A stretch of 64,000 nucleotides of DNA from Bordetella genomosp. 12 (GCF_002261355.1 NZ_NEVU01000003.1:248001-312000); one strand, 5' to 3'. Positions 16,456 through 26,210 are shown, counted from the first letter of the stretch. Program-made: numbers and translations. The notes: generated by a model not told the origin, from the letters alone.

Positions 16456-18111
16456 ATGAACAAAGCGGTTTTTCTATCTCTGGCCAATCCTGTTCTGAAG
16501 AATCTGGATTTCTTTCTTAAAGAGGCCGTTTGCTGGGTCGCTGAAAGCTGCACGGTCGACGGCAGGCTGGATCAGCAGCGCCTGGATGGCTATCAAGCCA
16601 CCAGCTATGAGATCGCCTGGATCGCCGCCGATCTGCTGGCATCCCAGGTGCTCGTGCGGGCCTATCCGGCCCAATCCCCGCTGGATCAGGCCCTGTCGAT
16701 GACATTCATCGGCCAAACCCTGATCAGCGTGCACGCCAGGCTGGAGCATGTACTGCTCGAACTGGGTCTGGACACGGCGGCCATCGCCAGCCTCAAGGCG
16801 AGCGACAGCTTTCAGAATGCCTTGCGCATGTCCACGACCAGCAGCCACAACGCCGCGACCGGCTGCGCGCTGGCGCAGGCCCGCCATGAGATCGGGCAAC
16901 CGCAGTTATCGGCCGAGGTCGCCATGGCACGCGATGCGTTCGAGCGCTTTGCCCAGCAGGAAGTACTGCCCATGGCCGAGGCCATACACCGGCAGGACCT
17001 GGACGTACCCGCCGACATCATCGCAGGCATGCAAGCCATGGGGGCTTTCGGGCTGTCGATCCCCGAGAGCTACGGCGGCAGTGCGCCCGCTTCGGGCGAC
17101 AATCTGCCCCTGATGCTGGCCGTGACCGAGACGCTTTCCGCCGCCTCGCTAGCCGCGGCAGGCAGTCTGCTGACTCGTCCGGAGATTCTCTCGCGCGCCC
17201 TGCTGACCGGCGGAACGGAGCAACAAAAACAGCACTGGCTGCCACGGATCGCCAGCGGCGAACTGTTGTGCGCCATCGCCATCACCGAACCCGACGCCGG
17301 CTCGGATGTCGCCCGCCTGACGCTCAGAGCCAACAAGGTCAAAGACGGCTGGCGCCTGGACGGCACCAAGACCTGGTGCACGTTTGCCGGGCAGGCCGAT
17401 GTCCTGATGGTGGTCGCGCGGACCAGCTCGCAACCGGGGCATCGCGGGCTGAGCCTGTTTCTAGTCAGCAAACCGCGCCACCCCGGCCACAGCTTCACGC
17501 ACCAGCAGGACCAGGGCGGCAGGCTCGACGGCCACGCCATACCCACCATAGGGTACCGGGGCATGCATTCGTTTGACGTGCACTTCGACAACTTTTTCGT
17601 GCCCGACGCCAATCTGATTGGCGAGTCCCAGGGTCTGGGTCAGGGCTTTTATCTCACCATGGCGGGCATGACAGGCGGACGTATGCAGACTGCGGCACGC
17701 GCCTGCGGGGTCATGCAGGCCGCCATCGCAGCGGCAGTCAGCCACGCCAAGGATCGCAAAATATTCGGCGCCGCCTTGATCGACCTGCAACTGACACAGG
17801 TCCGAATCGCCAAGATGGCTGCGCAATATCAGGCCTGCCGTCTGCTGGCCTACGCCGTGGCGCAACGCCTGGACAGCGGCGAAGGGCTGGCCATGGAGGC
17901 CAGCCTGGCCAAGCTGTTGGCCTGCCGTTCGGCAGAACTGGTCACGCGGGACGCGCTGCAATTGCACGGCGGCATGGGCTACGCGGAGGAGATGCCCGTC
18001 AGCCGCTACTTCGTCGATGCGCGTGTGCTCTCGATTTTCGAGGGGTCGGAAGAGGCGCTGGCGCTGCGGGTGATCTCGCGCTCGCTTTACGAAGCCGCGC
18101 TGGCTCGCTAA
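16456..18111 (+). CDS. Acyl-CoA dehydrogenase with N-terminal extension, methylsuccinyl-CoA-dehydrogenase-like
   Basis: 551 residues from ATG 16456 (AGGAA upstream). The first ~150 residues precede the normal acyl-CoA dehydrogenase body, which begins around AMARDAFERFAQQEVLPMAE. Typical flavoenzyme segments follow: ITEPDAGSD (about 270), KTWCTFAGQADVLMVVAR, YRGMHSFDVHFDNFFVP, LQLHGGMGYAEE and the catalytic-Glu region IFEGSEE. The ~550-residue size and extension resemble (2S)-methylsuccinyl-CoA dehydrogenase of the ethylmalonyl-CoA pathway. The next gene, 10 bases on, is a class III CoA-transferase, which fits mesaconyl-CoA chemistry. Family is certain; substrate is inferred. Confidence 0.85.
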   Translation: MNKAVFLSLANPVLKNLDFFLKEAVCWVAESCTVDGRLDQQRLDGYQATSYEIAWIAADLLASQVLVRAYPAQSPLDQALSMTFIGQTLISVHARLEHVLLELGLDTAAIASLKASDSFQNALRMSTTSSHNAATGCALAQARHEIGQPQLSAEVAMARDAFERFAQQEVLPMAEAIHRQDLDVPADIIAGMQAMGAFGLSIPESYGGSAPASGDNLPLMLAVTETLSAASLAAAGSLLTRPEILSRALLTGGTEQQKQHWLPRIASGELLCAIAITEPDAGSDVARLTLRANKVKDGWRLDGTKTWCTFAGQADVLMVVARTSSQPGHRGLSLFLVSKPRHPGHSFTHQQDQGGRLDGHAIPTIGYRGMHSFDVHFDNFFVPDANLIGESQGLGQGFYLTMAGMTGGRMQTAARACGVMQAAIAAAVSHAKDRKIFGAALIDLQLTQVRIAKMAAQYQACRLLAYAVAQRLDSGEGLAMEASLAKLLACRSAELVTRDALQLHGGMGYAEEMPVSRYFVDARVLSIFEGSEEALALRVISRSLYEAALAR

Positions 18112-18121
18112 GAGGCACGAC

Positions 18122-19345
18122 ATGTTTGCACCCAACACGCTGACAGGCCTCAGCATCATCGAGCTCTCGGCCTTCGTTGCCGCCCCGCTCGGCGGCCTGA
18201 CGCTTGCGCAACTCGGCGCGGATGTCATCCGCATCGATCCGCCGCGCGGCGGGCTTGACTATCATCGCTGGCCACTGGCCAGCGATGGCTCCAGTCTATT
18301 CTGGCAGGGCCTGAACAAAGCCAAGCGGTCCGCAGCCATAGACACCGCGACGCCAGAAGGTCGCGAGCTCGTGCAAGCCCTCATCGTGGCGCCAGAAGAC
18401 AACGGCAACATCTTGCTGACGAACTTCCCGGCCCGCGGTTTTCTGCTTTACGAGACCCTGGCCGCGCAATGCCCGCGACTGATTCAGTTGACCATCACCG
18501 GAGACAGGCTGGGTCGTTCAGCCGTGGACTACACCGTCAACCCCCGGCTGGGCTTTCCTGGACTGACCGGCCCGCAGAATGATGAGCAACCCTGCAACCA
18601 CGTTCTGCCTGCCTGGGATCTGATCACGGGCCATCTGGCGGTGATCGGCATACTGGCAGCCGAACGCAGTCGCCGCGCCAGCGGTCAGGGCCAGTCCGTC
18701 GCACTGGCCTTAGAAGATGCTGCGCTGGCCATGAGCTCTCACCTGGGCTTGTTGGCCGAGGCCCAACTGGGCATGCAACGGCAAAAGTACGGCAACTATC
18801 TGTATGGCGCGTTCGGCCGCGACTTTCTGACCGCCGACCAGGAGCGCATCATGGTCGTCGGCCTTACGCTCAAACAATGGCGGGCTCTGGGCCAGGCTAC
18901 TGGCCTGCAATCCGAACTGGACGCCCTGGCCACTGAGCTAGGCCTGAACTTTAGCCAGGAAGGGGATCGTTTTCGCGGCCGCGAGGCCATCGCCGAACGG
19001 ATCGCTGAGTGGTGCGCGCGCCATAGCCTGACGTACATCGGCCCGCTCTTCGAACAGCACGGCGTGTGCTGGAGCCGCTATCAAAGCCTGCAGCAAGGGT
19101 TGCAAGACAGCAGCCCCGACGGATTCATGGCCAACCCGCTCCTGAGCATGGTGATTCAGCCGGGCGCGGGCCCTCAGCTGGCAGCCGGGATGCCACTGCA
19201 ATTTTCGGCGGCCGGGCAGCAAGCTGCGCGCGCCGCACCGGTGCTGGGCAGCAGCACCGCGGAAATTCTGTCAACCATGCTGGGTCTGACGGACGCCCAG
19301 ATCGGTGCATTGGCGCAACGCGGCATTATTATGTGCGCGGCCTGA
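18122..19345 (+). CDS. Class III (CaiB/BaiF) CoA-transferase, possible mesaconyl-CoA isomerase
   Basis: 407 residues. It starts with the family LSIIELSAFVAAPLGG segment and LGADVIRIDPP, and carries the catalytic aspartate region HVLPAWDLITGHLAVIGILAAE. Members move CoA between carboxylic acids through an aspartyl-CoA anhydride; one subgroup (2-methylfumaryl-CoA isomerase, Mct) moves CoA within mesaconate. Being paired with a methylsuccinyl-CoA-dehydrogenase-like gene makes that subgroup plausible but not proven. It ends eight bases before the convergent LysR gene. Confidence 0.85.
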   Translation: MFAPNTLTGLSIIELSAFVAAPLGGLTLAQLGADVIRIDPPRGGLDYHRWPLASDGSSLFWQGLNKAKRSAAIDTATPEGRELVQALIVAPEDNGNILLTNFPARGFLLYETLAAQCPRLIQLTITGDRLGRSAVDYTVNPRLGFPGLTGPQNDEQPCNHVLPAWDLITGHLAVIGILAAERSRRASGQGQSVALALEDAALAMSSHLGLLAEAQLGMQRQKYGNYLYGAFGRDFLTADQERIMVVGLTLKQWRALGQATGLQSELDALATELGLNFSQEGDRFRGREAIAERIAEWCARHSLTYIGPLFEQHGVCWSRYQSLQQGLQDSSPDGFMANPLLSMVIQPGAGPQLAAGMPLQFSAAGQQAARAAPVLGSSTAEILSTMLGLTDAQIGALAQRGIIMCAA

Positions 19346-19352
19346 GATGGCC

Positions 19353-20306
19353 TCAACAGACCAGCAGGGGTTCGGCAAGCCTGGGCCGGCAGACCGTCGC
19401 CGGCTCGGCGCCCGCAAACAGCCGCGACTGTTGACATAGCCAATCGCGAAACAACTTCATGGTGGAGTTGTCCCGACGATCCTGGGGCCATACCAGATGA
19501 TAGGCGTGCTCTGACGGTGTATCCGTGTCTATGACCGGAACCAGCGCCCCGCTGTCGATTTCGGCGGCAAACAGAAAACGGGGCACCAGAGCAATACCCA
19601 ACCCCACTTCAGCGGCGGCAACCAGGGCATCGAACTGATCGAACATCAGGCCTTCTTCCTGATCATAGGCAACCCCATTGCGTTCGAACCAGCGTTGCCA
19701 GGAGCCGACCCGCGAACTGAGAACCAGCAGTGGCGCCTTGAGCAAATCCTCCGGGCGCTCAAAGCGATACCGCGCCAACAGTTTGGCACCGGCCACCGGC
19801 ACAACGGATTCTCCCATCAGGCGCACCGACTCCGTGCCCGTCCAGGTGAGCGGGCCGTAATGAATTGCGCAGTCGAAAGGCTCGCTTTCGAAATCAAAAG
19901 GCACGGCACGCGCTGAAAAATTCAGGGAGACGTCCGGATTCTGCCCCAGAAACATATGAATCTTGGGAATGAGCCAGCGCGAGCCGAAACTCGGCAGCAT
20001 GGCCAGCCGCAGTGAAAGCGCGTGGGGATTGGCCTGCACCGACAGCGAAGCCTCGCTGATATGCCGCAAGGCGTCGCTGATGCTGCGCGCATAACTGACG
20101 CCGGCGCGCGTCAGGATGACCCGTTGACGCCCGCGGACGAACAACTCCGTACCCAGGCGCTCCTCGAGCGAGCGTATCTGACGACTGATGGCGCTTTGGG
20201 TGTAATTAAGCTCTTGGGCTGCCTGCGTGAAGTTGCCGGTCCGGGCTGCCGCTTCGAAGGCCAAAAGCATGGCAGTCGGCGGCAAAAGTCGACGAGGAAT
20301 GCCCAT
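19353..20306 (-). CDS. LysR-type transcriptional regulator, GcvA-like
   Basis: 317 residues. The N-terminal helix-turn-helix is AARTGNFTQAAQELNYTQSAISRQIRSLEERLG (about 20-52, split here only for description), followed by an effector-binding domain with FDCAIHYG, the segment typical of GcvA/AmpR-type LysR proteins. AAGGAG lies six bases before the ATG. It is convergent with the CoA-transferase gene and may control it or the large operon through the repeats at 16291-16367; this is inference. Confidence 0.88.
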   Translation of the reverse strand: MGIPRRLLPPTAMLLAFEAAARTGNFTQAAQELNYTQSAISRQIRSLEERLGTELFVRGRQRVILTRAGVSYARSISDALRHISEASLSVQANPHALSLRLAMLPSFGSRWLIPKIHMFLGQNPDVSLNFSARAVPFDFESEPFDCAIHYGPLTWTGTESVRLMGESVVPVAGAKLLARYRFERPEDLLKAPLLVLSSRVGSWQRWFERNGVAYDQEEGLMFDQFDALVAAAEVGLGIALVPRFLFAAEIDSGALVPVIDTDTPSEHAYHLVWPQDRRDNSTMKLFRDWLCQQSRLFAGAEPATVCRPRLAEPLLVC

Positions 20307-20500
20307 GATGTTCTCCTTGGACCGAGGGTTATGAAACCCCTCAGTAGCGCGTCACGCATTATTTGTTAGGCAGTATACGGACTAAGATTTTTCCGGTCCA
20401 GAGCACAAAGCCGGCGGAAAACCCTTAGAGCCCATGCGACACCGTTTTATATTCAGGTCCTCGACCTCAGGCCGAACTCGATTCGCCATGCACGTACGGC

Positions 20501-20533
20501 AAAAAGCCCGCTCATCTTTGCAGATGCGGGCTT
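20501..20533 (-). terminator. Rho-independent terminator of the Bug/SDR operon
   Basis: Eight-bp stem AAGCCCGC / GCGGGCTT with a 14-nt loop that can pair further (ATCT/AGAT), followed on the minus strand by five Ts. It lies 40 bases after the stop of the last operon gene. Confidence 0.85.
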
Positions 20534-20572
20534 CAAAGGTGTCGACCAACTTAACCAGATCGGCGACGGGAC

Positions 20573-21562
20573 TCAGTTCACGGTTACGCGGGCATCGCGC
20601 ACCACGTCGCCCCACAGCGCGATCTCCCGCACGATCTGATCCTGGAAGGCTTGCGGGCTGCCGGGCGCGGCCTCCTCGCCCGTGGCTTTCAGGCGCTCGG
20701 CCATTTCGGGCTTGACCACGGCGGCGTTGATCGCCGCGTTGAGTTTGGCCTGCACGGCCGCGGGCACGCCCTTGGGCGCGATGATGCCGTACCAGACGGT
20801 GACGTCATAGGGCACCCCGGCTTCGCGCACGGTAGGGATGTCGGGCGCGGAGGAGACGCGCTGCGGCAGGGTCACGGCCAGCACCTTGAGCCGCTTGTCC
20901 TCGCGATAGGGCAAGGTCGAGCCGGCGGTGGTCAGCATCACATTGACCTGGCCAGACACCGTATCGGTCAGCGCCGGCGCGGATCCCTTGTAGGGCACGT
21001 GGATCATCTTGATCCCCGCCGTCTTGAGAAACGCTTCCATCGCCAAATGCGAGATCCCGCCCGTGCCCGAGGAGGCGTAGGTCAGCCCCGCGGGTTTGTT
21101 GCGGGCCAGATCCACCAGCTCACCGAGCGTGTCGGCCGGCACGGCGGGATTGACCGATACGAAGAAGGGAGCACGCGCGATCATGCCGATGGGCGTCATG
21201 TCCTGAACGGGATCAAAGGGCAGCTTGTAGAGGCTGGGGTTGACCGAATAGCTGTTCGACACCAGCGTCAATGTGTAGCCGTCGGGCGGCGATCGCAAAC
21301 CCTGCTCCACACCCAGCTTGCCGCCGGCGCCCGGGCGGTTCTCCACGACCACGGGCTGCTTCATTTCTTCGGACAGGAGCTGACCCAGCAGACGCGCGAT
21401 GCCGTCGTTGCCGCCTCCGGCGGCAAAAGGCACGATCAGTTTGATGGGTTGGGACGGATAATCCTCCGCCTGCGCCTGGCACACCGATGCCCCCAGCGCC
21501 GTGATCACCAACGCCATTCCCAGCACGGCCCTGCCCAGCCTCGCGTCTGCACGCACTCTCAT
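20573..21562 (-). CDS. Bug/TctC-family periplasmic receptor
   Basis: 329 residues with a signal peptide (cleavage near VCQAQAE, about 32) and the Bug hallmarks [40 protein letters not shown] and VPYKGSAPALTD. Bug proteins are two-lobed receptors for carboxylates, originally of TctABC transporters, but most, like this one, have no TctA/TctB gene beside them. It is the last gene of a six-gene minus-strand operon and the second receptor in a row, which suggests two ligands or sensing roles for one pathway. Confidence 0.9.
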   Translation of the reverse strand: MRVRADARLGRAVLGMALVITALGASVCQAQAEDYPSQPIKLIVPFAAGGGNDGIARLLGQLLSEEMKQPVVVENRPGAGGKLGVEQGLRSPPDGYTLTLVSNSYSVNPSLYKLPFDPVQDMTPIGMIARAPFFVSVNPAVPADTLGELVDLARNKPAGLTYASSGTGGISHLAMEAFLKTAGIKMIHVPYKGSAPALTDTVSGQVNVMLTTAGSTLPYREDKRLKVLAVTLPQRVSSAPDIPTVREAGVPYDVTVWYGIIAPKGVPAAVQAKLNAAINAAVVKPEMAERLKATGEEAAPGSPQAFQDQIVREIALWGDVVRDARVTVN

Positions 21563-21606
21563 GTCTGTCTCCTCGTTGTGCGGCCGCTGCGCGGCCCTGT
21601 TATGCC

Positions 21607-21643
21607 GCGGCCCGGGCCTGCGTCAAACGCACGTCCGGGCCGC
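21607..21643 (-). other. Intercistronic hairpin between tandem Bug genes
   Basis: Nine-bp outer stem GCGGCCCGG / CCGGGCCGC with an inner TGCGT/ACGCA stem and no T-run. It may separate expression of the two receptors or stabilise the upstream message. Confidence 0.5.
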
Positions 21644-21720
21644 GTCGGGAAGTATGCCTCATCCCGGCCGAGGATAATCTGCGTGGATCTGGCCAGGGTG
21701 CCCGGCGCAGACGCGCCTCG

Positions 21721-22698
21721 CTACTCCAGTTTGATGCCGGCGTCGTCCACCACTTTGCGCCATTTTTCGATCTCGGCCTGCAGCGAGCGCTGGAAGTCTT
21801 CCGACGTGCTGCCGACGGTTTCGATACCGTCCTGCGCCAACCGCGCCTTGAGCGCCGGGTCATTGAGCACGTTGACGATCGCTGTACGCACTTTCTGCAC
21901 GACGGCATCGGGGGTGCCCCGGGGCGCCAGCACGCCATGCCATGCCGAGGCCTCGTAGCCCGGCACGCCGGCTTCCGCCACGGTGGGGACGTCCGGCAGC
22001 AGCGGCGACCGGCGCGCGCCCGTCACCGCGACGGCTTTCACATTCCCCGCCTGAGCCTGTTTGGAAGCAGAAGCCGCGTCTCCGAATGTCATGTCCACGA
22101 CGCCGCCCACGACGTCCAGCAGCGCCGGGCCAGCGCCCTTGTAAGGCACCGGCACCAGCGACACACCGGCCTGGCGCATGAACAACTCGATGGCCAAGTG
22201 CGCCGAGCTGCCCTGCCCTGCCGTGGACACCGTCACGGTGCCGGGCTTCTGGCGAGCGTAATCGATCAGTTCGCGCAGGTTGCTCACGGGCAGTTGCTTC
22301 TTGACCGCCACGACGTAGGGATAGCTGGTCAACTGGGTGACCGGCGCGAAATCCTTGCGCGCATCGTAGGGCAGCTTGCTGTAGACCGAAGGATTGATCG
22401 CATTGGGTCCGCTCTGGCCCAGCAAGAGGGTGTAGCCATCAGGCTCGGCCTTGGCGACGGCGTCGGCGCCGATGATGCCGCCGGCGCCCCCCCGATTGTC
22501 GATGATGAAGGGCTGCCCAAGCTGCTCACTGACACCCTTGAAGACCAGCCGCGCGACGATGTCGGCGCCACCGCCGGCCGCAAACGGCACGATGACCTTG
22601 ACCGGGCGCTCGGGATAGGCCGCTTGCGCGGCCGGCAACCCGGCCAGCGAGGCGCACACGACGAGCGCCTGCATGATGAATCGATAGGTACTGCTCAT
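21721..22698 (-). CDS. Bug/TctC-family periplasmic receptor
   Basis: 325 residues with a signal peptide ending near [10 protein letters not shown] (about 25). Motifs are [63 protein letters not shown] and [15 protein letters not shown]. It lies 41 bases downstream of an SDR gene and 158 bases upstream of the second Bug gene; sequence similarity between the two looks family-level only, so recent duplication is unlikely. Confidence 0.9.
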   Translation of the reverse strand: MSSTYRFIMQALVVCASLAGLPAAQAAYPERPVKVIVPFAAGGGADIVARLVFKGVSEQLGQPFIIDNRGGAGGIIGADAVAKAEPDGYTLLLGQSGPNAINPSVYSKLPYDARKDFAPVTQLTSYPYVVAVKKQLPVSNLRELIDYARQKPGTVTVSTAGQGSSAHLAIELFMRQAGVSLVPVPYKGAGPALLDVVGGVVDMTFGDAASASKQAQAGNVKAVAVTGARRSPLLPDVPTVAEAGVPGYEASAWHGVLAPRGTPDAVVQKVRTAIVNVLNDPALKARLAQDGIETVGSTSEDFQRSLQAEIEKWRKVVDDAGIKLE

Positions 22699-22739
22699 GA
22701 AAATGTCTCCGTGCTTTTTGTTTTGTCGTTCGAATAAGG

Positions 22740-23537
22740 TCAGGCGAGCACACCGGGCGGCACGCCGCCGGCATAAGTCCGGTAGCTGACGCCGCCTTCC
22801 CAGCCGGCGTCCACCGGCAGCAGAACGCCGGTAATGAAGCGCGCCTGTTCAGAACACAGAAAGATCGCTGCCTGGGCGATGTCCTCGGGCGTGGGCAATT
22901 CACGCAAGGCATGCACCGACATCATCTTGGCAAGATCACGATGCCCGCTGTCGATCCGCGCCTGAAGGGCGGGCGTCATCACATACGTGGGTGCAACGCT
23001 GTTGACGCGCACGCCGTGCGGCCCCAGCTCCTGCGCCAGAATCTGCGTCAGGCGGGCGATGGCCACCTTGCCCGGGTTGTAGGCGGGCAGAGGCAAAGGA
23101 TGCAGGCTGTTGATGGAGCCGATCGTGACGATGTTGCCCGCCCCACGATCACTCATGCGCCGGCCGAAACTGCGGCAGGCATGCACGGTGCCGTGGTAAT
23201 TCACACGCCACATGCGGTCATGCCCGGCCAGATCCATGTCCAGCACCGACTCGGTGTTGGGGATGAGCGCGGCGGAGGTGACCAGCACCGAGGGCTCGCC
23301 CAGCTCCTGTACGACGGTATCGGCGCAGGCCTGAACTGCGTCAGCATCCGCGACGTCGCAGGCGTAGTAGCGCGCCGCCACACCGGTGGCACGGATCTCT
23401 TCGGCCAGCTGTTGCCCCGCTTGGGCGGCCACATCGAGAATGGCCACGGCCTGGCCTTGAGCGGCGAACAGGCGCGCGCAAGCCGCGCCAATGCCGCCGC
23501 TGCCGCCGGTCACGACGGCCACGCCGGCGGCGTTCAT
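22740..23537 (-). CDS. Short-chain dehydrogenase/reductase
   Basis: 265 residues. Cofactor loop [19 protein letters not shown], a DVADADAVQ segment for adenine binding, and catalytic YNPGK with an upstream Ser in the GSINSLH segment. The usual NAG motif reads TSAAL, a variation seen in some subfamilies. It ends with [15 protein letters not shown]. Its ATG overlaps the upstream dehydrogenase stop by four bases. Substrate unknown. Confidence 0.87.
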   Translation of the reverse strand: MNAAGVAVVTGGSGGIGAACARLFAAQGQAVAILDVAAQAGQQLAEEIRATGVAARYYACDVADADAVQACADTVVQELGEPSVLVTSAALIPNTESVLDMDLAGHDRMWRVNYHGTVHACRSFGRRMSDRGAGNIVTIGSINSLHPLPLPAYNPGKVAIARLTQILAQELGPHGVRVNSVAPTYVMTPALQARIDSGHRDLAKMMSVHALRELPTPEDIAQAAIFLCSEQARFITGVLLPVDAGWEGGVSYRTYAGGVPPGVLA

Positions 23538-24451
23538 GCCTTGCCCGCCGCGGCTTTGCCGCGTACCTGCACGCCCGCGCCCTCTTCGACGTAGCGGATG
23601 ATTTCGGTCAGATCGGCGTCGTTGCCGAACTTATCGCGCGCATCATTGAGCAGTTTGCGCGCGGCATCCCCCACGCGCAATGTGACGCCCAGCTGCTCGC
23701 TTTCTTCCAGGCAAAGGCGCACATCCTTGACCGACAGCCCGATGGCGAAACCGAAATCAAAGTTGCGGGTCAGCACGAAGCGCGGAATTTTGTCCTCCGA
23801 CGCATTCGTGCGGCCGGAACCGGAGTTGATGACCTGCAGCATGACATCGGGATCCAGGCCGGCTTTGACGCCCATCACCATCAGCTCCGATGTGATGCTC
23901 AATGCCGTGACGGAAATCAGGTTATTGATCACCTTCATGGTCTGCGCCATGCCGGGCTTTTCACCCACATAGACCGGCTTGCCCAAGGCGTTGAAAACGG
24001 GCTCGAGAGCCTCGAAGCGCTCGCGCGGACCGGAAACCATCAGGGCCAGCGTGCCGCGCTTGGCACCGGTGACGCCCCCGCTGACCGGGCAATCGATGCT
24101 CTGAATGTCCAGGCTCGCCAGCCCTTCGGCCAGCGTACGGGCGGCTTCCGAGCCGCTGGTCGACAAATCGATGACGGTGCGCACGGCCTTGCCCCGCGCC
24201 AGCCCGTTTTCACCCAGAGCAACCGAAATGACGATATCGGGCGTAGGCAGCGACACCAGCACGGTCGAGGCGGCGTCGGCCACTTCGCGCGGTGAGGCGG
24301 CGATGTGGGCACCCTTTGCTTTGAGGGCCTGCAGGCCAGCGGCCTGCGTGTCATAGATGGTGAGTTCAAAGCCGGCGTCCAGCAGCCGTTCAGCCATGGG
24401 TGCGCCCATGCGGCCAATGCCGACGAAACCAAGGTGTTTTTCGTTGCTCAT
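23534..24451 (-). CDS. 3-hydroxyisobutyrate-dehydrogenase-like NAD(P) oxidoreductase
   Basis: 305 residues from ATG 24451; an in-frame extension to 24874 overlaps the neighbouring SDR and looks spurious. N-terminal Rossmann motif GIGRMGAPMAERLLDAG, substrate loop DCPVSGGVTGAKRGTLALM (about 120) and the catalytic lysine in MKVINNLI (about 175). The family includes 3-hydroxyisobutyrate dehydrogenase, tartronate-semialdehyde reductase and related beta-hydroxyacid dehydrogenases. It is one of two such genes within 4 kb, on opposite strands of a shared promoter region. Confidence 0.88.
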   Translation of the reverse strand: MSNEKHLGFVGIGRMGAPMAERLLDAGFELTIYDTQAAGLQALKAKGAHIAASPREVADAASTVLVSLPTPDIVISVALGENGLARGKAVRTVIDLSTSGSEAARTLAEGLASLDIQSIDCPVSGGVTGAKRGTLALMVSGPRERFEALEPVFNALGKPVYVGEKPGMAQTMKVINNLISVTALSITSELMVMGVKAGLDPDVMLQVINSGSGRTNASEDKIPRFVLTRNFDFGFAIGLSVKDVRLCLEESEQLGVTLRVGDAARKLLNDARDKFGNDADLTEIIRYVEEGAGVQVRGKAAAGKA

Positions 24452-24489
24452 CGTTGTCTCTATAGGGTTTGGGGTTTGAAGAATGGTGT

Positions 24490-25281
24490 TCAGACAGCCG
24501 TCCAGCCGCCATCGATAGGCAGCGTGGCGCCGGTGATATCCCGGCCCGTCTCGGCGCAGAGAAAGGCGATCAAGGCCGCGACGTTTTCCATGGCGATGAA
24601 GCGGCCGGTAGGCTGGCGCGCGGCCAGATACTCGCGTTGGGCGTCTTCGACGCGCTGGCCGCACGCCTGCGCAATGGCGGCGATCTTGGCCACGATTGCG
24701 GGGGTGGGTGCCGTGCCCGGCGCCACGGCATTGCAGGTGATGCCCTGTCCGGCGGTTTCCACCGCCAAGGCCCGAGTCATGCCGAGCAAGGCGGTCTTGG
24801 CCGTGATGTAGCCGATACGGTTGGGCGAGGCACCGGAGCCGTAGACCGAGGACACATTGATGATGCGGCCCCACTGCTGTTGCAGCATGCCGGGCAAGGT
24901 CAGCCGGGCGAGATGAAACGGCGCCGACAGGTTGACCGCCAGGCCTTCATCCCACTGCGCCGTAGGCAGCTCATGCGCGGGCTCGAAATGGCGAATCACG
25001 GCGTTGTTGACCAGGATATCCACGCGCGGGGCGAGCGCCAATGCCGTCTTGGCCATGCGCTCGATCTGCGCCACATCGCGCAGATCCGCCTCCAACAACT
25101 CCACCTGTACGCCATGGTTGTCGGCCAGCGCATCGCGGGCCGCGCGCGCGGCCTCATTGGCCGATAAGCAGTGCATCAGCACCGCCGCGCCGGACTGCGC
25201 CAGCCCCTGCGCGATGGCGTAGCCCAGGCCAGCCTCCGCCCCCGTCACCAAGGCGTAGCGCCCGGCCAGCGGGCCGCTCAT
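24490..25281 (-). CDS. Short-chain dehydrogenase/reductase
   Basis: 263 residues with TGAEAGLGYAIAQGLAQSG cofactor loop, NNAVI at the NAG position, Ser in the VSSVYGSG segment and catalytic YITAK. It ends with ITGATLPIDGGWTAV. It overlaps the upstream lactonase-like gene by four bases, so both are probably translated together. Substrate unknown. Confidence 0.88.
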   Translation of the reverse strand: MSGPLAGRYALVTGAEAGLGYAIAQGLAQSGAAVLMHCLSANEAARAARDALADNHGVQVELLEADLRDVAQIERMAKTALALAPRVDILVNNAVIRHFEPAHELPTAQWDEGLAVNLSAPFHLARLTLPGMLQQQWGRIINVSSVYGSGASPNRIGYITAKTALLGMTRALAVETAGQGITCNAVAPGTAPTPAIVAKIAAIAQACGQRVEDAQREYLAARQPTGRFIAMENVAALIAFLCAETGRDITGATLPIDGGWTAV

Positions 25282-26087
25282 CGCGCGATCTCCGGGGCCA
25301 CGTCCAACTGGACGATCTTGCCGGCCAGCTCCGGCGCAGGCGCGGGATAGCGCTGCATGACCTGCGGATCATGACCCGGCACGATGTGGTCTTCGGAGTC
25401 AGCGAGCTGGCGCACGATGCGATAGCCTTCCAGCATGTCTCCGACGTGGTAGACCGCCGGGAACGGCGCGTTGTTGCCGATGTTGCCGTACAGATGGCTG
25501 GCATCGGAAGCCAGCACCACCCACCCCCGCTGCGTCCACACCCGTACGACCTGCAGGCCTGCGGTGTGGCCGCCCACCAGATGCACCGACAGCCCCGGCG
25601 CGAGCTCACTCGTGCCCTGATGGAAAGTCACGCGCCCGGCATACAGCCTGCGCACATACTCGACGATGTCTTCCACGTCGAAAGGATGGCGCAGTGTCGC
25701 GTGGCACATGCAGCGTCCCGTGGCATAGGCAGGCTCGGCGTCCTGCACATGGAAGGTGGCATTGGGGAAATCTCCCAGGGTGCCGGCGTGGTCGTAGTGC
25801 AAGTGCGTCAGGATGACATTGCGCACATCGGCCGGCTGCACGCCCAGCATGGCCAGGCCTTGCGCGGGCCGCATAAACAGTTCGCGCCCGCGCTGGCTGG
25901 CCGCGGCTTCGCCAAAGCCCGTATCGACCAGGTACATCTCATCGCCGCGGCGGATGAGCCAGACGTAGTACTCGAGATCGGATTCGGCATCGTGAAAGTC
26001 CACGTGGCCGATGTAGTTGTCGGCCGCGCGGCGGCCCGAATGACGTGCGTAGCGAATCGCATACACGTTGAAAGGGGGGCAATTCAA
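25278..26087 (-). CDS. Metallo-beta-lactamase-fold hydrolase, AHL-lactonase-like
   Basis: 269 residues from a TTG start at 26087, chosen because GGGAGA lies about seven bases upstream and homologues begin close to NCPPFNVYAIRYA; reading further upstream enters the AT-rich promoter. The metal-binding LTHLHYDHAG is complete, with later ligands in LVGGHTAG, ASDASHLYGN and a C-terminal PGHDP. The N-acyl-homoserine-lactonase-like family also includes other lactonases, so quorum quenching is only one option; as the first gene of a catabolic operon a metabolic lactonase is more likely. Confidence 0.82.
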   Translation of the reverse strand: MNCPPFNVYAIRYARHSGRRAADNYIGHVDFHDAESDLEYYVWLIRRGDEMYLVDTGFGEAAASQRGRELFMRPAQGLAMLGVQPADVRNVILTHLHYDHAGTLGDFPNATFHVQDAEPAYATGRCMCHATLRHPFDVEDIVEYVRRLYAGRVTFHQGTSELAPGLSVHLVGGHTAGLQVVRVWTQRGWVVLASDASHLYGNIGNNAPFPAVYHVGDMLEGYRIVRQLADSEDHIVPGHDPQVMQRYPAPAPELAGKIVQLDVAPEIAR

Positions 26088-26123
26088 GATGTCTCTCCCA
26101 CAGATCAGAGCCTGCTTTTTATA

Positions 26124-26142
26124 AATACAATAGGATTGTATT
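26124..26142. promoter_or_regulatory. Palindromic operator candidate between divergent operons
   Basis: AATACAATAGGATTGTATT has eight-bp perfect arms with a 3-bp spacer. It lies 37 bases from the lactonase-like start and 69 bases from the decarboxylase-like start, in an AT-rich patch. The FCD regulator at 27702-28409 is a plausible ligand; the half-site AATACAAT recurs at 29577-29584. Confidence 0.6.
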
Positions 26143-26210
26143 ATAGTAATACGTAGGCAGGTGGCAAGTGGATGGTCCGGCACCGCACTCAATTACGGGA
26201 GACAAATCTC

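Noticed and set aside
20382-20615. 77-codon minus-strand reading frame
   Set aside because: It contains the Rho-independent terminator at 20501-20533 and overlaps the end of the Bug gene.
25278-26087. Quorum-quenching AHL lactonase
   Set aside because: The family match is broad, no quorum-sensing gene is near, and the gene heads a catabolic operon; metabolic lactonase is a safer reading.
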